In this document: piece after piece, positions 53,329 through 60,930 of the stretch | How the letters are laid out: each line of letters opens with the position of its first letter | Position numbering within the stretch: position 1 is the stretch's first letter | NCBI GenBank assembly: GCA_963739005.1 | Contig: CAVTYQ010000006.1 | Location: 1 to 64,000 of the forward strand | Direction of reading: 5' to 3' | DNA from: DASWJZ01 sp963739005 | GTDB taxonomy: Bacteria; Pseudomonadota; Alphaproteobacteria; Rhizobiales; Afifellaceae | Length of the DNA: 64,000 nt | Program-made: the position numbers and the translations under genes | Notes under the pieces: model-generated | Seen by the model: the letters and a program-made list of their open reading frames with translations, nothing else | Told to the model about the DNA's origin: nothing | The model's database searches: none

Positions 53329-54757
53329 TCACGGCTGCGTTGCGGCGCCTCGCCAAGCCCCGATATAGGCGCGGAGCGCGGGGTGCTTGAGCGGTGCGGG
53401 CGCCGGGTGCGGCGGCGCGCGCGCCGGCAGCTTTCCGGTCGCCGTCATCAGCGTGCCGAGCATGGTGCCGGTGCCGGAGTCGGACGGCTCGACCGGGCGG
53501 CCGGTGATCGCCGACAGGGCGCGGCAATAGAGGTCGTTCCGCGCGAAGGGGCCCTCGACGATCGTCGGGCCGGCCGCTCCGACGAGCGAAAGCGACTCCG
53601 CCGTCATTAGTGCCAAGTAGATGCTTGCTGCGGCGTTCCGCTCGCCCGGCGAAAGCGACGCCGGTTCGTGCGTCCAGCGCCCTTTGCCTCTCGGAAAAGG
53701 GCCGGTGCCGGGCGAGAAGGTCGGGAGCGCCGTGATGGGCGCGGTGAGCACGCGGTCGAGATCGGCGCCGCTCGGCGGCGTCAGGTCGCCGCCGGTCAGC
53801 CGCTCGAACTCGCGCCCGCCCATGAAGCGTCCGCAGGCGACCGGGTCGCCGAGCGCGCTCACGTTCGCGAGCGTGTCGCGCTTGGGATCGAGATGCTCGA
53901 TGTCGCCGCCGACCGCGAAGAGGATGACCCAGGTGCCGGTGGAGACAACGGCGAAGGGCGGCTTGCGCTCCTTCAGGTGCGGGAGGAGCGAGGCGCTCGA
54001 ATCATGGATGCCGCAACGGACCGCGGTCGCCTGAGCAAGGCCCAGGTGCTTGGCGAGCGCCGGGCGCACCGGCCCGAGCCGGTCGAAGGCCGGACGGAGC
54101 GGCGCGAGCTTCTTCTCCCAGCCGACGCGCGGGACGAGGCTCGACCAGTGAAGCGCACGCGGATTCCACAGGTCGGAATGCGCCCCCATCGAGCACATCT
54201 CGGTCGCGGCGACGCCGGAAAGCCGCCAGGCCCAGTACCTGCGGATAGTTCACGTAACTCGCGGCCGCCGCGAATTCCTTCGGGAAGCGCCGCTCCTGCC
54301 AGAAGATCTGCGCGCCGAGATTGAGTCCGCCCGGAAGCCGCGGCGAGAGCGTCTCGGAAAAATCCGGGCGAACGCGGCCGTATTCGGCCTGCAACTCGTC
54401 CGGCCCGGCGAACTCGTAGTCGAGGATCGGAAGCGATAGCCCGTCGCCTTCAGGGTCGCCGTCGATGAAGGCGCCGGCGGAGCCGTGCGCGGTGATCGCG
54501 ATCGCGTCGATCGCCGCCTCGCGGTTCAGCTCCGCGAGCGAGCCTTCGATGAAATCCCAGAGCCGGCCGACGTCGAAGTGCGGGTAGGGGCCATCGGTTC
54601 TCGCCGGGTTCGTGGCCGTGCGCAGCGCGCGCTCGGCGACCTCGGCGACGTCGACGAGCGAAACCTTGGCGTTCGTCTTGCCCACGTCGATGATAGCGAC
54701 GTGCGCGATTTCCCCTCCCCCTTGCGGGGAGGGGCGAGGGGAGGGGTTGCGCGTCAT
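53329..54757 (-). pseudogene. rhaK: L-rhamnulose/rhamnose-pathway FGGY kinase RhaK, one-base frame shift
   Basis: N-terminal part VAIIDVGKTNAKVSLV, then AITAHGSAGAFIDGD and GGLNLGAQIFWQERRFP. C-terminal part CGIHDSSASLLPHL, VSTGTWVILFAVGG and TIVEGPFARNDLYC. Together these make a complete FGGY sugar kinase of the rhizobial RhaK type. Near 54243 one extra base (CAG-G-TAC) breaks NYPQYWAWRLSGVA, so as written the kinase is split. In Rhizobium leguminosarum RhaK is needed both for phosphorylation and for activity of the rhamnose importer, so a true mutation would disable the pathway; sequence error is as likely. Start ATG 54757 follows AGGGTGGG; the first codons encode a hairpin repeat. Confidence 0.85.
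54712..54734. repeat. Perfect GC-rich hairpin inside the rhaK 5' coding region
   Basis: CCCCTCCCC, loop CTTGC, GGGGAGGGG: a nine-pair perfect stem of the intergenic repeat family, here lying about 25-45 bases inside rhaK and translated as NPSPRPSPQGGGE. RhaK relatives normally begin just before the VAIIDVGKTN strand, so the repeat adds about 14 residues. Confidence 0.8.
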
Positions 54758-54768
54758 CCCACCCTTGC

Positions 54769-55083
54769 TCACTTCATGTGGAACATCATCGGAAGCGGTG
54801 TCGCGACCGGCTCGCCGTCCGGCTTGGTCTCCATGATGTCGCGCATGTGCTCCCACCAGCGGCGCATCACCGGATGCTGCGGCAGCGCCTCCATCGCGTG
54901 ATCCTCCTTACGCCAGAGGACGCCGAAGAGGATGTTCGTCTCCGGGTCGAGGTGGATCGAATAGTCGGAGATGCCGGCCTCCTTCAAGAGCCCCACGAGC
55001 TCCGGCCATATTGCGTCATGGCGGCGTTTGTACTCCGCCGCCATGCCCGGATTGAGCTTCATCTTGAAGGCGTATTTTTCCAT
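54769..55083 (-). CDS. rhaU: L-rhamnose mutarotase
   Basis: 104 residues, dimeric alpha-beta barrel. Interconverts rhamnose anomers before isomerisation. FKMKLNPGMAAEYKRRHDAIWPEL (catalytic His in RHDAIW), ISDYSIHLDPETNILFGVLW and MRRWWEHMRDIMETKPDGEPV are the family segments. It sits between rhaS and rhaK, as expected for rhizobial rha loci. Confidence 0.95.
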   Translation of the reverse strand: MEKYAFKMKLNPGMAAEYKRRHDAIWPELVGLLKEAGISDYSIHLDPETNILFGVLWRKEDHAMEALPQHPVMRRWWEHMRDIMETKPDGEPVATPLPMMFHMK

Positions 55084-55097
55084 CGCAAAGCTAGTCC

Positions 55098-55120
55098 CTC
55101 TCCCCCCTTGCGGGGGAGAG
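55098..55120. repeat. GC-rich hairpin repeat between rhaS and rhaU
   Basis: CTCTCCCCC / GGGGGAGAG with a CTTGC loop. One of a pair of hairpins in the 125-base gap; may stabilise the upstream transcript or attenuate rhaU-rhaK. Confidence 0.65.
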
Positions 55121-55173
55121 ACGGAGAGGGGGGAAGGACGCTGCCACGGCCTTCACTCTTCCCCTCTCCCTGG

Positions 55174-55196
55174 CCCTCCCCCACAAGGGGGGAGGG
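55174..55196. repeat. GC-rich hairpin repeat just after rhaS
   Basis: CCCTCCCCC / GGGGGAGGG around ACAAG, 13 bases after the rhaS stop on the minus strand. Such stems after a binding-protein gene often raise its mRNA level over downstream genes. Confidence 0.65.
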
Positions 55197-55208
55197 AAGG
55201 GTGTCACC

Positions 55209-56312
55209 TTAGAAGTCGAAGTCGTTGACGTTGTCCTTGGTGAAGACGAACGGTGCGCCGAGCAGAATCTCGGAGCCGTTCACCACCTGCAGCTTGCCGA
55301 GCTTGCCGGCGTCGACTTCCGTGTCGCCGGGCTTCAGCTTGCCGTCGACCACGGCGCGCATGACCTGGACGGCGGCGTAGCCGAGATCGACCGGGTTCCA
55401 CAGCACCACCGACTTCACGCAGCCGGCGCTGACGTAGGGCTTCATCGCGTTCGGCGTGGCGAGGCCGACGACCGCCACCTTGCCGCAGAGGTTCGCCTGC
55501 GTGACCGCGTCGGCGGAAGCCGGCGTCGCCACCGAGGTCATGCCGAAGATTCCCTTCAGCTCGTCGCCGTACTTGTTGATCAGCGTCGACGCCTGGTTGA
55601 AGGACATCGTGTTGTCCTCCTGCGCCTCGACCGTCTCCAGCCACTTCATCTTCGGATGGCACGCCGCCTGGTAGGCCTGCATCTCGTGGATCCAGCGCGC
55701 CTGGTTCGGCGTGGTGAAGGTGGAGGTGACGATGGCGAAGGCGCCATCCTCGCCGATCTCGGCAGCCATCGAATCGATCATCGCCTTGGCGATGCCGTTG
55801 AACTCCGCCTGGTTCACGAACCATTCGCGGGCGTCGGGCGTCGAGTTGGCGTCGTAGCCGATGACGTGGATGCCGGCGGCGAGCGCCTTCTTCAGAACTG
55901 GCGCGATGGCGACTGGATCGTTGGCGGCGAAGAGGATGCCGTTCACGCCCTGGGTGATGTAGTTGTCGATGAAGGTGATCTGCTTGTCGATGTTGGCTTC
56001 GGTCGGCCCGTCGGTCGAGACCTTGACGTTGCCGAGCTCGGCCGCGGCCTCGCCTTCGCCCTTGGTGGTGGCGGCGAAGTAGCCGATGCCGATCAGCTTC
56101 GGCACGTCGACGAGCGTGATCTCCTTGCCGGCGAGATCGGGTGCGCCGGTCGGCTGGCCGCCATCATAGGGCTTCGAGACGACCTTTCCGGCGCCGCCGT
56201 CGCACGGCAGCGGATTGGTGGCCAGGTCGTCGGCCCCCTGCCACATGTCCTGCGCGAACGCAGGGGCGGCAAAGACGCCCGCCAGAAGCGCCAGAGTCGA
56301 GATTCTCAACAT
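55209..56312 (-). CDS. rhaS: Rhamnose ABC transporter, periplasmic binding protein
   Basis: 367 residues. Signal peptide (ISTLALLAGVFAAPAFAQ), then a type I sugar-binding fold: ITLVDVPKLIGIGYFAAT, QITFIDNYITQGVNGILFAANDPVAIAPVLKKA, GIHVIGYDANSTPDARE and VVLWNPVDLGYAAVQVM. This is the RhaS/RbsB-like pattern. GGAGGAG precedes ATG 56312. The following pair of hairpins fits its need for high expression. Confidence 0.93.
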   Translation of the reverse strand: MLRISTLALLAGVFAAPAFAQDMWQGADDLATNPLPCDGGAGKVVSKPYDGGQPTGAPDLAGKEITLVDVPKLIGIGYFAATTKGEGEAAAELGNVKVSTDGPTEANIDKQITFIDNYITQGVNGILFAANDPVAIAPVLKKALAAGIHVIGYDANSTPDAREWFVNQAEFNGIAKAMIDSMAAEIGEDGAFAIVTSTFTTPNQARWIHEMQAYQAACHPKMKWLETVEAQEDNTMSFNQASTLINKYGDELKGIFGMTSVATPASADAVTQANLCGKVAVVGLATPNAMKPYVSAGCVKSVVLWNPVDLGYAAVQVMRAVVDGKLKPGDTEVDAGKLGKLQVVNGSEILLGAPFVFTKDNVNDFDF

Positions 56313-56365
56313 GTCATTACTCCTCCCACTTTCAAATGTGGCCGCGCACAAGGGCGCGTTTGTCC

Positions 56366-57343
56366 TCAGCCGTCGCTTCCGCGCCGGTGCTGAAGGAAGT
56401 TGGTGATCAGGATGGACAGGATCAGCACCGTCCCGATCACGACGATGGTGGCGTCGCCTTTGACGCCGGTGAGCGACAGCCCATTTTTCAGGAGCTGGAT
56501 AAGGGTGAAGCCGAGCACGGTTCCGGCGATGGTGCCGACGCCGCCGAAGATCGACGTGCCGCCGAGCACCACGGCGGCGATCACGTCGAGCTCGAGCCCG
56601 GTGCCCATGTCGGAACGGGTGGTCGATACGCGCGACACGAAGATCGCGCCGGCGAGCCCCGCCATCAGTCCGGAGAGCGTGTAGATGACGAGCTTGATGC
56701 GATCGACCTTGATCGCCGAATAGCGCGCCGCCGTCTCATTGAAGCCGATCGCGTAAAGCGAGCGGCCGAAGGTGGTGCGCGCGAGGATGATCCAGAAGAC
56801 GATCACCGCGACGAGCAGAATCCAGAGCTGCGTCGGCACGCCGAGCACCTCACCCTGGCCGAGCACGAAGAACCACTCCGGATAGCCGCGCACGGAGCGG
56901 GCCTGGCTGATCCCCTCCGCCAGCCCGCGATAAAGCGCTAGCGTGGCGAGCGTCATGATCAGCGGCGGCACCCGCACGCGGGTGATCAGGAGCCCGTTGA
57001 AGAAGCCGCAGAAGCACGACGCCAGGACCGCGCCCAGGACGGCAAGCGGCAAGGGCAGGCCGACGTTCTTCCACAAGACGCCGAGCAGGATCACGGTCAG
57101 TCCCATCATCGAGCCGACCGACAGGTCGATGCCGCCGGTGATGATGATGAAGGTCATCGGCAGCGCGACGAGCGCCACCTCGGTCATCAACCGGCCCTGG
57201 TTCAGCAGATTGCCGACCGTCATGAAGTGGTTCGCGGTGACGGAGAGCACCGCCAGCGCACCGGCGAGCGCAAGAAGAAGCACCAGCTCCTGGCTGATGA
57301 CGAATTGCCGGCGGGACGAGTCGGAGGCCGTGCTCATGCCCAT
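56366..57343 (-). CDS. rhaQ: Rhamnose ABC transporter permease 2
   Basis: 325 residues, RbsC-type permease with eight to ten membrane helices. FIIITGGIDLSVGSMMGLTVIL, the coupling loop FGRSLYAIGFNETAARYSAIKVD, and VVLGGTSIFGGVGTIAGTVLG are diagnostic. The ATG at 57343 overlaps the rhaP stop (TGATG); a second ATG lies at 57337. Confidence 0.93.
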   Translation of the reverse strand: MGMSTASDSSRRQFVISQELVLLLALAGALAVLSVTANHFMTVGNLLNQGRLMTEVALVALPMTFIIITGGIDLSVGSMMGLTVILLGVLWKNVGLPLPLAVLGAVLASCFCGFFNGLLITRVRVPPLIMTLATLALYRGLAEGISQARSVRGYPEWFFVLGQGEVLGVPTQLWILLVAVIVFWIILARTTFGRSLYAIGFNETAARYSAIKVDRIKLVIYTLSGLMAGLAGAIFVSRVSTTRSDMGTGLELDVIAAVVLGGTSIFGGVGTIAGTVLGFTLIQLLKNGLSLTGVKGDATIVVIGTVLILSILITNFLQHRRGSDG

Positions 57344-58368
57344 CAACGCCTTCGCGCTTGCCGTGCGCGGCGCCAGAGATCGGCGAGCACGGTCAAGAGA
57401 ATGAGCACGCCCTGCACGGCGCGGAGCCAGTAGGGCGAGAGGTTGATGAAGATGAGCGACGAGCCGATCGCCGCGATCAGGATCGCCGCGAGCGTCGAGC
57501 CGACGACCGTCCCCGTCCCGCCGAGGATCGACACGCCGCCGACCACCGACGCGGTGATGATGGTGAGCTCCAAATTGGGCGGCACGGTCGACTGGATGAT
57601 GGCGAGCTGCGTCGCGAAGAGGATCGCCGCCACCCCGATGAAGAAGCCGTGGATGGCGAAGGTCTTCACGATGGTGCGCTCGCGGTTGATGCCGGAGAGG
57701 CGCGCCGCCTCGGCGTTGCCGCCGACCGCGTAGATCGAGCGGCCGGTGGCGGAGAGCTTCATCCAGAGCGCCGCCGCGACCGTCAGGATGAGCATGAAGT
57801 AGATTGGCATCGGCACGCCGAGCGGCCGCATCTGCGCCAGGTGGAAGCCCGCCGGCAGCTTGTTGATCCAGGCGCCGCTGGTCACGCTGATCAGCCCGCC
57901 CTTCAGGATCGACAGGAAGCCAAGGCTGACCACGATCGAGGGAATGCGGAGATAGGCGACCATCGCACCCATCATCGTCGTGAAGGCCATGGCGAGCACG
58001 ACCGGGATCGCCCAGGAGAGGATGATCGGAACGCCATCGACGGCGAGCGTGCCTGAGATCGTGGCGAGCACGCCGATCAGTGATCCCACCGAGATGTCGA
58101 TGTTGCCGGAGATGATCACCATCGACATGCCGATCGCGGCGACCGCGATATAGGCGTTGCCGAGGAAGATGCTCTTCAGGTTCCTGAGGTCGGACCAGTT
58201 GCCGCTTTGGATCTGGCTCCAGTCGACAAAGCGCGGGTTGATCGTTCCGACCACCACGAAAAGCCCGAGCAGCGCGAAGAGCAGCACCAGCTCCTGGCTC
58301 AAGACAAAGCGCGGCATCCAGCGCGGCGTCGCCGGGGCCAGGCTTGCGGAAGCTTCGCGGACCGCCAT
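57343..58368 (-). CDS. rhaP: Rhamnose ABC transporter permease 1
   Basis: 341 residues, paralogous to the next gene: MVIISGNIDISVGSLIGVLATI, ATGRSIYAVGGNAEAARLSGIN and SVVGGVSILGGTGTVVGSTL. It forms the heterodimeric channel with RhaQ. The assignment of P versus Q follows the rhaT-P-Q order known from R. leguminosarum. Starts five bases after rhaT ends. Confidence 0.93.
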   Translation of the reverse strand: MAVREASASLAPATPRWMPRFVLSQELVLLFALLGLFVVVGTINPRFVDWSQIQSGNWSDLRNLKSIFLGNAYIAVAAIGMSMVIISGNIDISVGSLIGVLATISGTLAVDGVPIILSWAIPVVLAMAFTTMMGAMVAYLRIPSIVVSLGFLSILKGGLISVTSGAWINKLPAGFHLAQMRPLGVPMPIYFMLILTVAAALWMKLSATGRSIYAVGGNAEAARLSGINRERTIVKTFAIHGFFIGVAAILFATQLAIIQSTVPPNLELTIITASVVGGVSILGGTGTVVGSTLAAILIAAIGSSLIFINLSPYWLRAVQGVLILLTVLADLWRRARQARRR

Positions 58369-58372
58369 CGCG

Positions 58373-59893
58373 CTATTCCGCCGCTTCCGCGAGCGGCGCC
58401 GACGCGTCGCTCATCATGGCCGCGGCGATCCCCGCCTGCGTGGCGTCGGCGCGCTCGACCTCGGCGACAAGCCGCCCGGCACGCATGACGACGATGCGGT
58501 CGCTCATGCCGAGCACCTCGGGGAGCTCGCTGGAGATCATCAGGATCGCCATGCCGCGGCTTGCGAATTCGCTCATCAGGCGATGGATCTCCGCCTTGGC
58601 CCCGACATCGATGCCGCGCGTCGGCTCGTCCATGATGAGAATGCGCGGCTCGGTCGCGAGCCATTTCGACAGCCCGACCTTCTGCTGATTGCCGCCGGAA
58701 AGCTTGCCGACAATCTGGCCGATGCCGCTCGCGCGGATCTGGAATTTTTCCACGCTCTCCTCGGCGAGCCTGTTCTCCGACTTGCGGTCGATGAAGGCGT
58801 GGCGGGAGACGCGGCCGAGATTGGCGAGCGAGACGTTCTCGCTGATCGGCATCGGACGGACCAGGCCCTGGCGTCCGCGATCCTCCGGCACGTAGGCGAT
58901 GCCGAGGCGCATGGCCTTGGCGGGCGAGTCGATGGTGACCGGTCTGCCCTCGACGCGGATCGTGCCTCTGTCCGCCGGCGTCATCCCGAAGATCACCTCG
59001 GCCAGCTCGCTCCGGCCTGAGCCGACGAGCCCGGCGATGCCCAGTATCTCGCCCGCATGGAGCCTCAGGCTGACCCCCTTCGTCATCGGGCTGCGGAACA
59101 CGTTGTCAAGTTCGAGCACCACGCCTCCGCGCTCCGCTTCCACCTTGGGAAAGAGCTGATCGACGCGGTGTCCGACCATCATCTGGATCAGGTCGTCGTT
59201 GCTCGTCTCGCTGACTGGCTTGGTCGCCACGAATTCGCCGTCGCGAAGCACGGTGACGCGGTCAGCGAGCAGGAACACCTCCTCCAGCCGGTGGCTGATA
59301 TAGACGACGGCGACGCCGCGCGAGCGGAGCAGCCTGACGATCCCGAAGAGCCGCTCGACGTCGCGCTCGGTCAGCGCCGCGGTCGGCTCGTCCATGATCA
59401 GAATGCGCGCATTGTGGGAGAGCGCCTTGGCGATCTCGACGCGCTGGCGGTTGCCGACGGAAAGCGCGCCGACCGTCGCGCGGACGTCGAGATCGCGGAT
59501 ATCGAGCAATTCCAGCACCTCGTGCGCGCGCTCGCGCATCGTGCCCCAGTCGATGGCGCCGAAACGGCCCTTCGGCGCATGGCCCATGAAGATGTTCTCG
59601 GCGACCGACAGCTCCGGGAAGAGGAGGAGCTCCTGGTAGATCGTGGCGATGCCGGCGTCCTGCGCCTCCTCTGGGGAAGCGAAGCTCGTTGGCTTGCCGT
59701 CGAGCTCCATCGTGCCGCTGTCAGGCTGGTAAACACCTGACATGATCTTGATCAGCGTCGACTTTCCGGCGCCGTTCTCGCCGAGGAGCGCATGCACTTC
59801 GCCTGGCTTGACGTCGAAGCTGATGTCGGAGAGCGCCCGCACGCCCGGGAAGGACTTCGAGATGCCCTGAAGTTTCAGGATGGGGCCGGTCAT
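58373..59893 (-). CDS. rhaT: Rhamnose ABC transporter ATP-binding protein (two cassettes)
   Basis: 506 residues, two fused nucleotide-binding domains. First: GENGAGKSTLIKI, LSVGNRQRVEIAKAL, ILIMDEPTAALT. Second: degenerate Walker A (GLVGSGRSELAEV), LSGGNQQKVGLSKWL, ILIMDEPTRGIDVGAKAEI. Standard for ribose/rhamnose-class importers. The ATG overlaps the rhaR stop by four bases. Note that in rhizobia rhaT denotes this ATPase, not the E. coli symporter. Confidence 0.95.
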   Translation of the reverse strand: MTGPILKLQGISKSFPGVRALSDISFDVKPGEVHALLGENGAGKSTLIKIMSGVYQPDSGTMELDGKPTSFASPEEAQDAGIATIYQELLLFPELSVAENIFMGHAPKGRFGAIDWGTMRERAHEVLELLDIRDLDVRATVGALSVGNRQRVEIAKALSHNARILIMDEPTAALTERDVERLFGIVRLLRSRGVAVVYISHRLEEVFLLADRVTVLRDGEFVATKPVSETSNDDLIQMMVGHRVDQLFPKVEAERGGVVLELDNVFRSPMTKGVSLRLHAGEILGIAGLVGSGRSELAEVIFGMTPADRGTIRVEGRPVTIDSPAKAMRLGIAYVPEDRGRQGLVRPMPISENVSLANLGRVSRHAFIDRKSENRLAEESVEKFQIRASGIGQIVGKLSGGNQQKVGLSKWLATEPRILIMDEPTRGIDVGAKAEIHRLMSEFASRGMAILMISSELPEVLGMSDRIVVMRAGRLVAEVERADATQAGIAAAMMSDASAPLAEAAE

Positions 59894-60702
59894 GCGGTCT
59901 CCGGAAACCGAACCGTTTCGCTTGTCACCGAGGCTTCGGCGATGACGAGCGTCACGCCCGCCGCCTCGACCATCGCCGCGTCCTCCGCGCCGATGCCGTC
60001 GTCGGTGACGATCGTGTTGACCCGGTCGAGGCCGCAGACGATCAGGCTCGAACGCTGGCGGAATTTCGAGGAATCGACGAGGACGACGAGCCGCTCAGCC
60101 TGCCCGATCAGCTTGCGCTCGCCCTGCACCATCAGCGGGTCGCGCTCCATGACGCCGAGGCGGCCGACGCCGAGCGCGCCCATGAACATGCGATGGGCGA
60201 AGAAGTTCTTGGTCACGTCGTCTTCGAAGGGGGAGAGGATCGCCGCCTGCTCGCGATAGATGAGCCCGCCCGGCACCATCACGTTGTTGCGCGTGTGCTT
60301 GATCAGGTGCTCGGCGATCGGGAAGGAGTTGGTCATCACCTGCATGCGGCGCTGCGTGAGGAAATGCACCATCTGGAACGTCGTCGTGCCGGCGTTCAGG
60401 ATGATCGAATCGCCGTCGGAGCAGAGCGCGACTGCGGCTTCGGCGATGGCGCGCTTCTTCTCGACGTTGACGGATTCGCTGACCTTGAACGGGCGTCCGG
60501 CGATGCCGACGAATTCCGGCGGATGCAAAGCCTCCGCGCCGCCGCGGACGCGCCGGAGCCGGCCCTGAACGTGCAAAGCGGAGATGTCGCGCCGGATCGT
60601 CGCCTCGGAGGTCGCCGTCAGTTCGACGAGCTCCCCGATGGTGGCGACCGGCCGCTCCTGCACTGCGCTCAGGATGAGCTTATGGCGCTCACGCTCGTGC
60701 AT
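59890..60702 (-). CDS. rhaR: DeoR-family regulator of rhamnose catabolism
   Basis: 270 residues. N-terminal DeoR helix-turn-helix (RHKLILSAVQERPVATIGELVELTATSEATIRRDISAL) and the sugar-phosphate sensing domain (LNAGTTTFQMVHFL, VMTNSFPIAEHL, GERKLIGQAERLVVLVDSSKF). It would repress the divergent rha operons until a rhamnose intermediate binds. ATG 60702 is supported by GGAGGG; the frame is open further upstream but looks non-coding and lies near the operator. Confidence 0.92.
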   Translation of the reverse strand: MHERERHKLILSAVQERPVATIGELVELTATSEATIRRDISALHVQGRLRRVRGGAEALHPPEFVGIAGRPFKVSESVNVEKKRAIAEAAVALCSDGDSIILNAGTTTFQMVHFLTQRRMQVMTNSFPIAEHLIKHTRNNVMVPGGLIYREQAAILSPFEDDVTKNFFAHRMFMGALGVGRLGVMERDPLMVQGERKLIGQAERLVVLVDSSKFRQRSSLIVCGLDRVNTIVTDDGIGAEDAAMVEAAGVTLVIAEASVTSETVRFPETA

Positions 60703-60758
60703 CCCTCCCTCGTTTTTCGTCTTGTTCTTTGATCGCATCATTCGCGGCTTGCGCGAGT

Positions 60759-60833
60759 GTGTCAATCAGCTTCCGTCAAAATCCCTCACGCTGCGCCGCA
60801 GCATGAGCGGAATTGACGGTTGCTGATTGACAC
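60759..60833. promoter_or_regulatory. Large inverted repeat between rhaR and rhaD, likely operator
   Basis: Arms of 21 bases (60759-60779 and 60813-60833) are complementary with two mismatches; the outer 12, GTGTCAATCAGC and GCTGATTGACAC, match perfectly, and the inner ends CCGTCAA/TTGACGG match too. The arm centres are 54 bases apart, and a GCTGC-GCC-GCAGC hairpin lies in the middle (60790-60802). It sits between divergent rhaR and rhaD, where a DeoR repressor is expected to bind and loop. Confidence 0.75.
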
Positions 60834-60930
60834 CCCTGGGCTTGTGGAGGATAGCATCGCCGAAAACGCCGGGACCCCGCGTGACCTCCTTGCCGCGCGC
60901 AAACGCTTCCGACGGGCAGGGGAGACGTCG

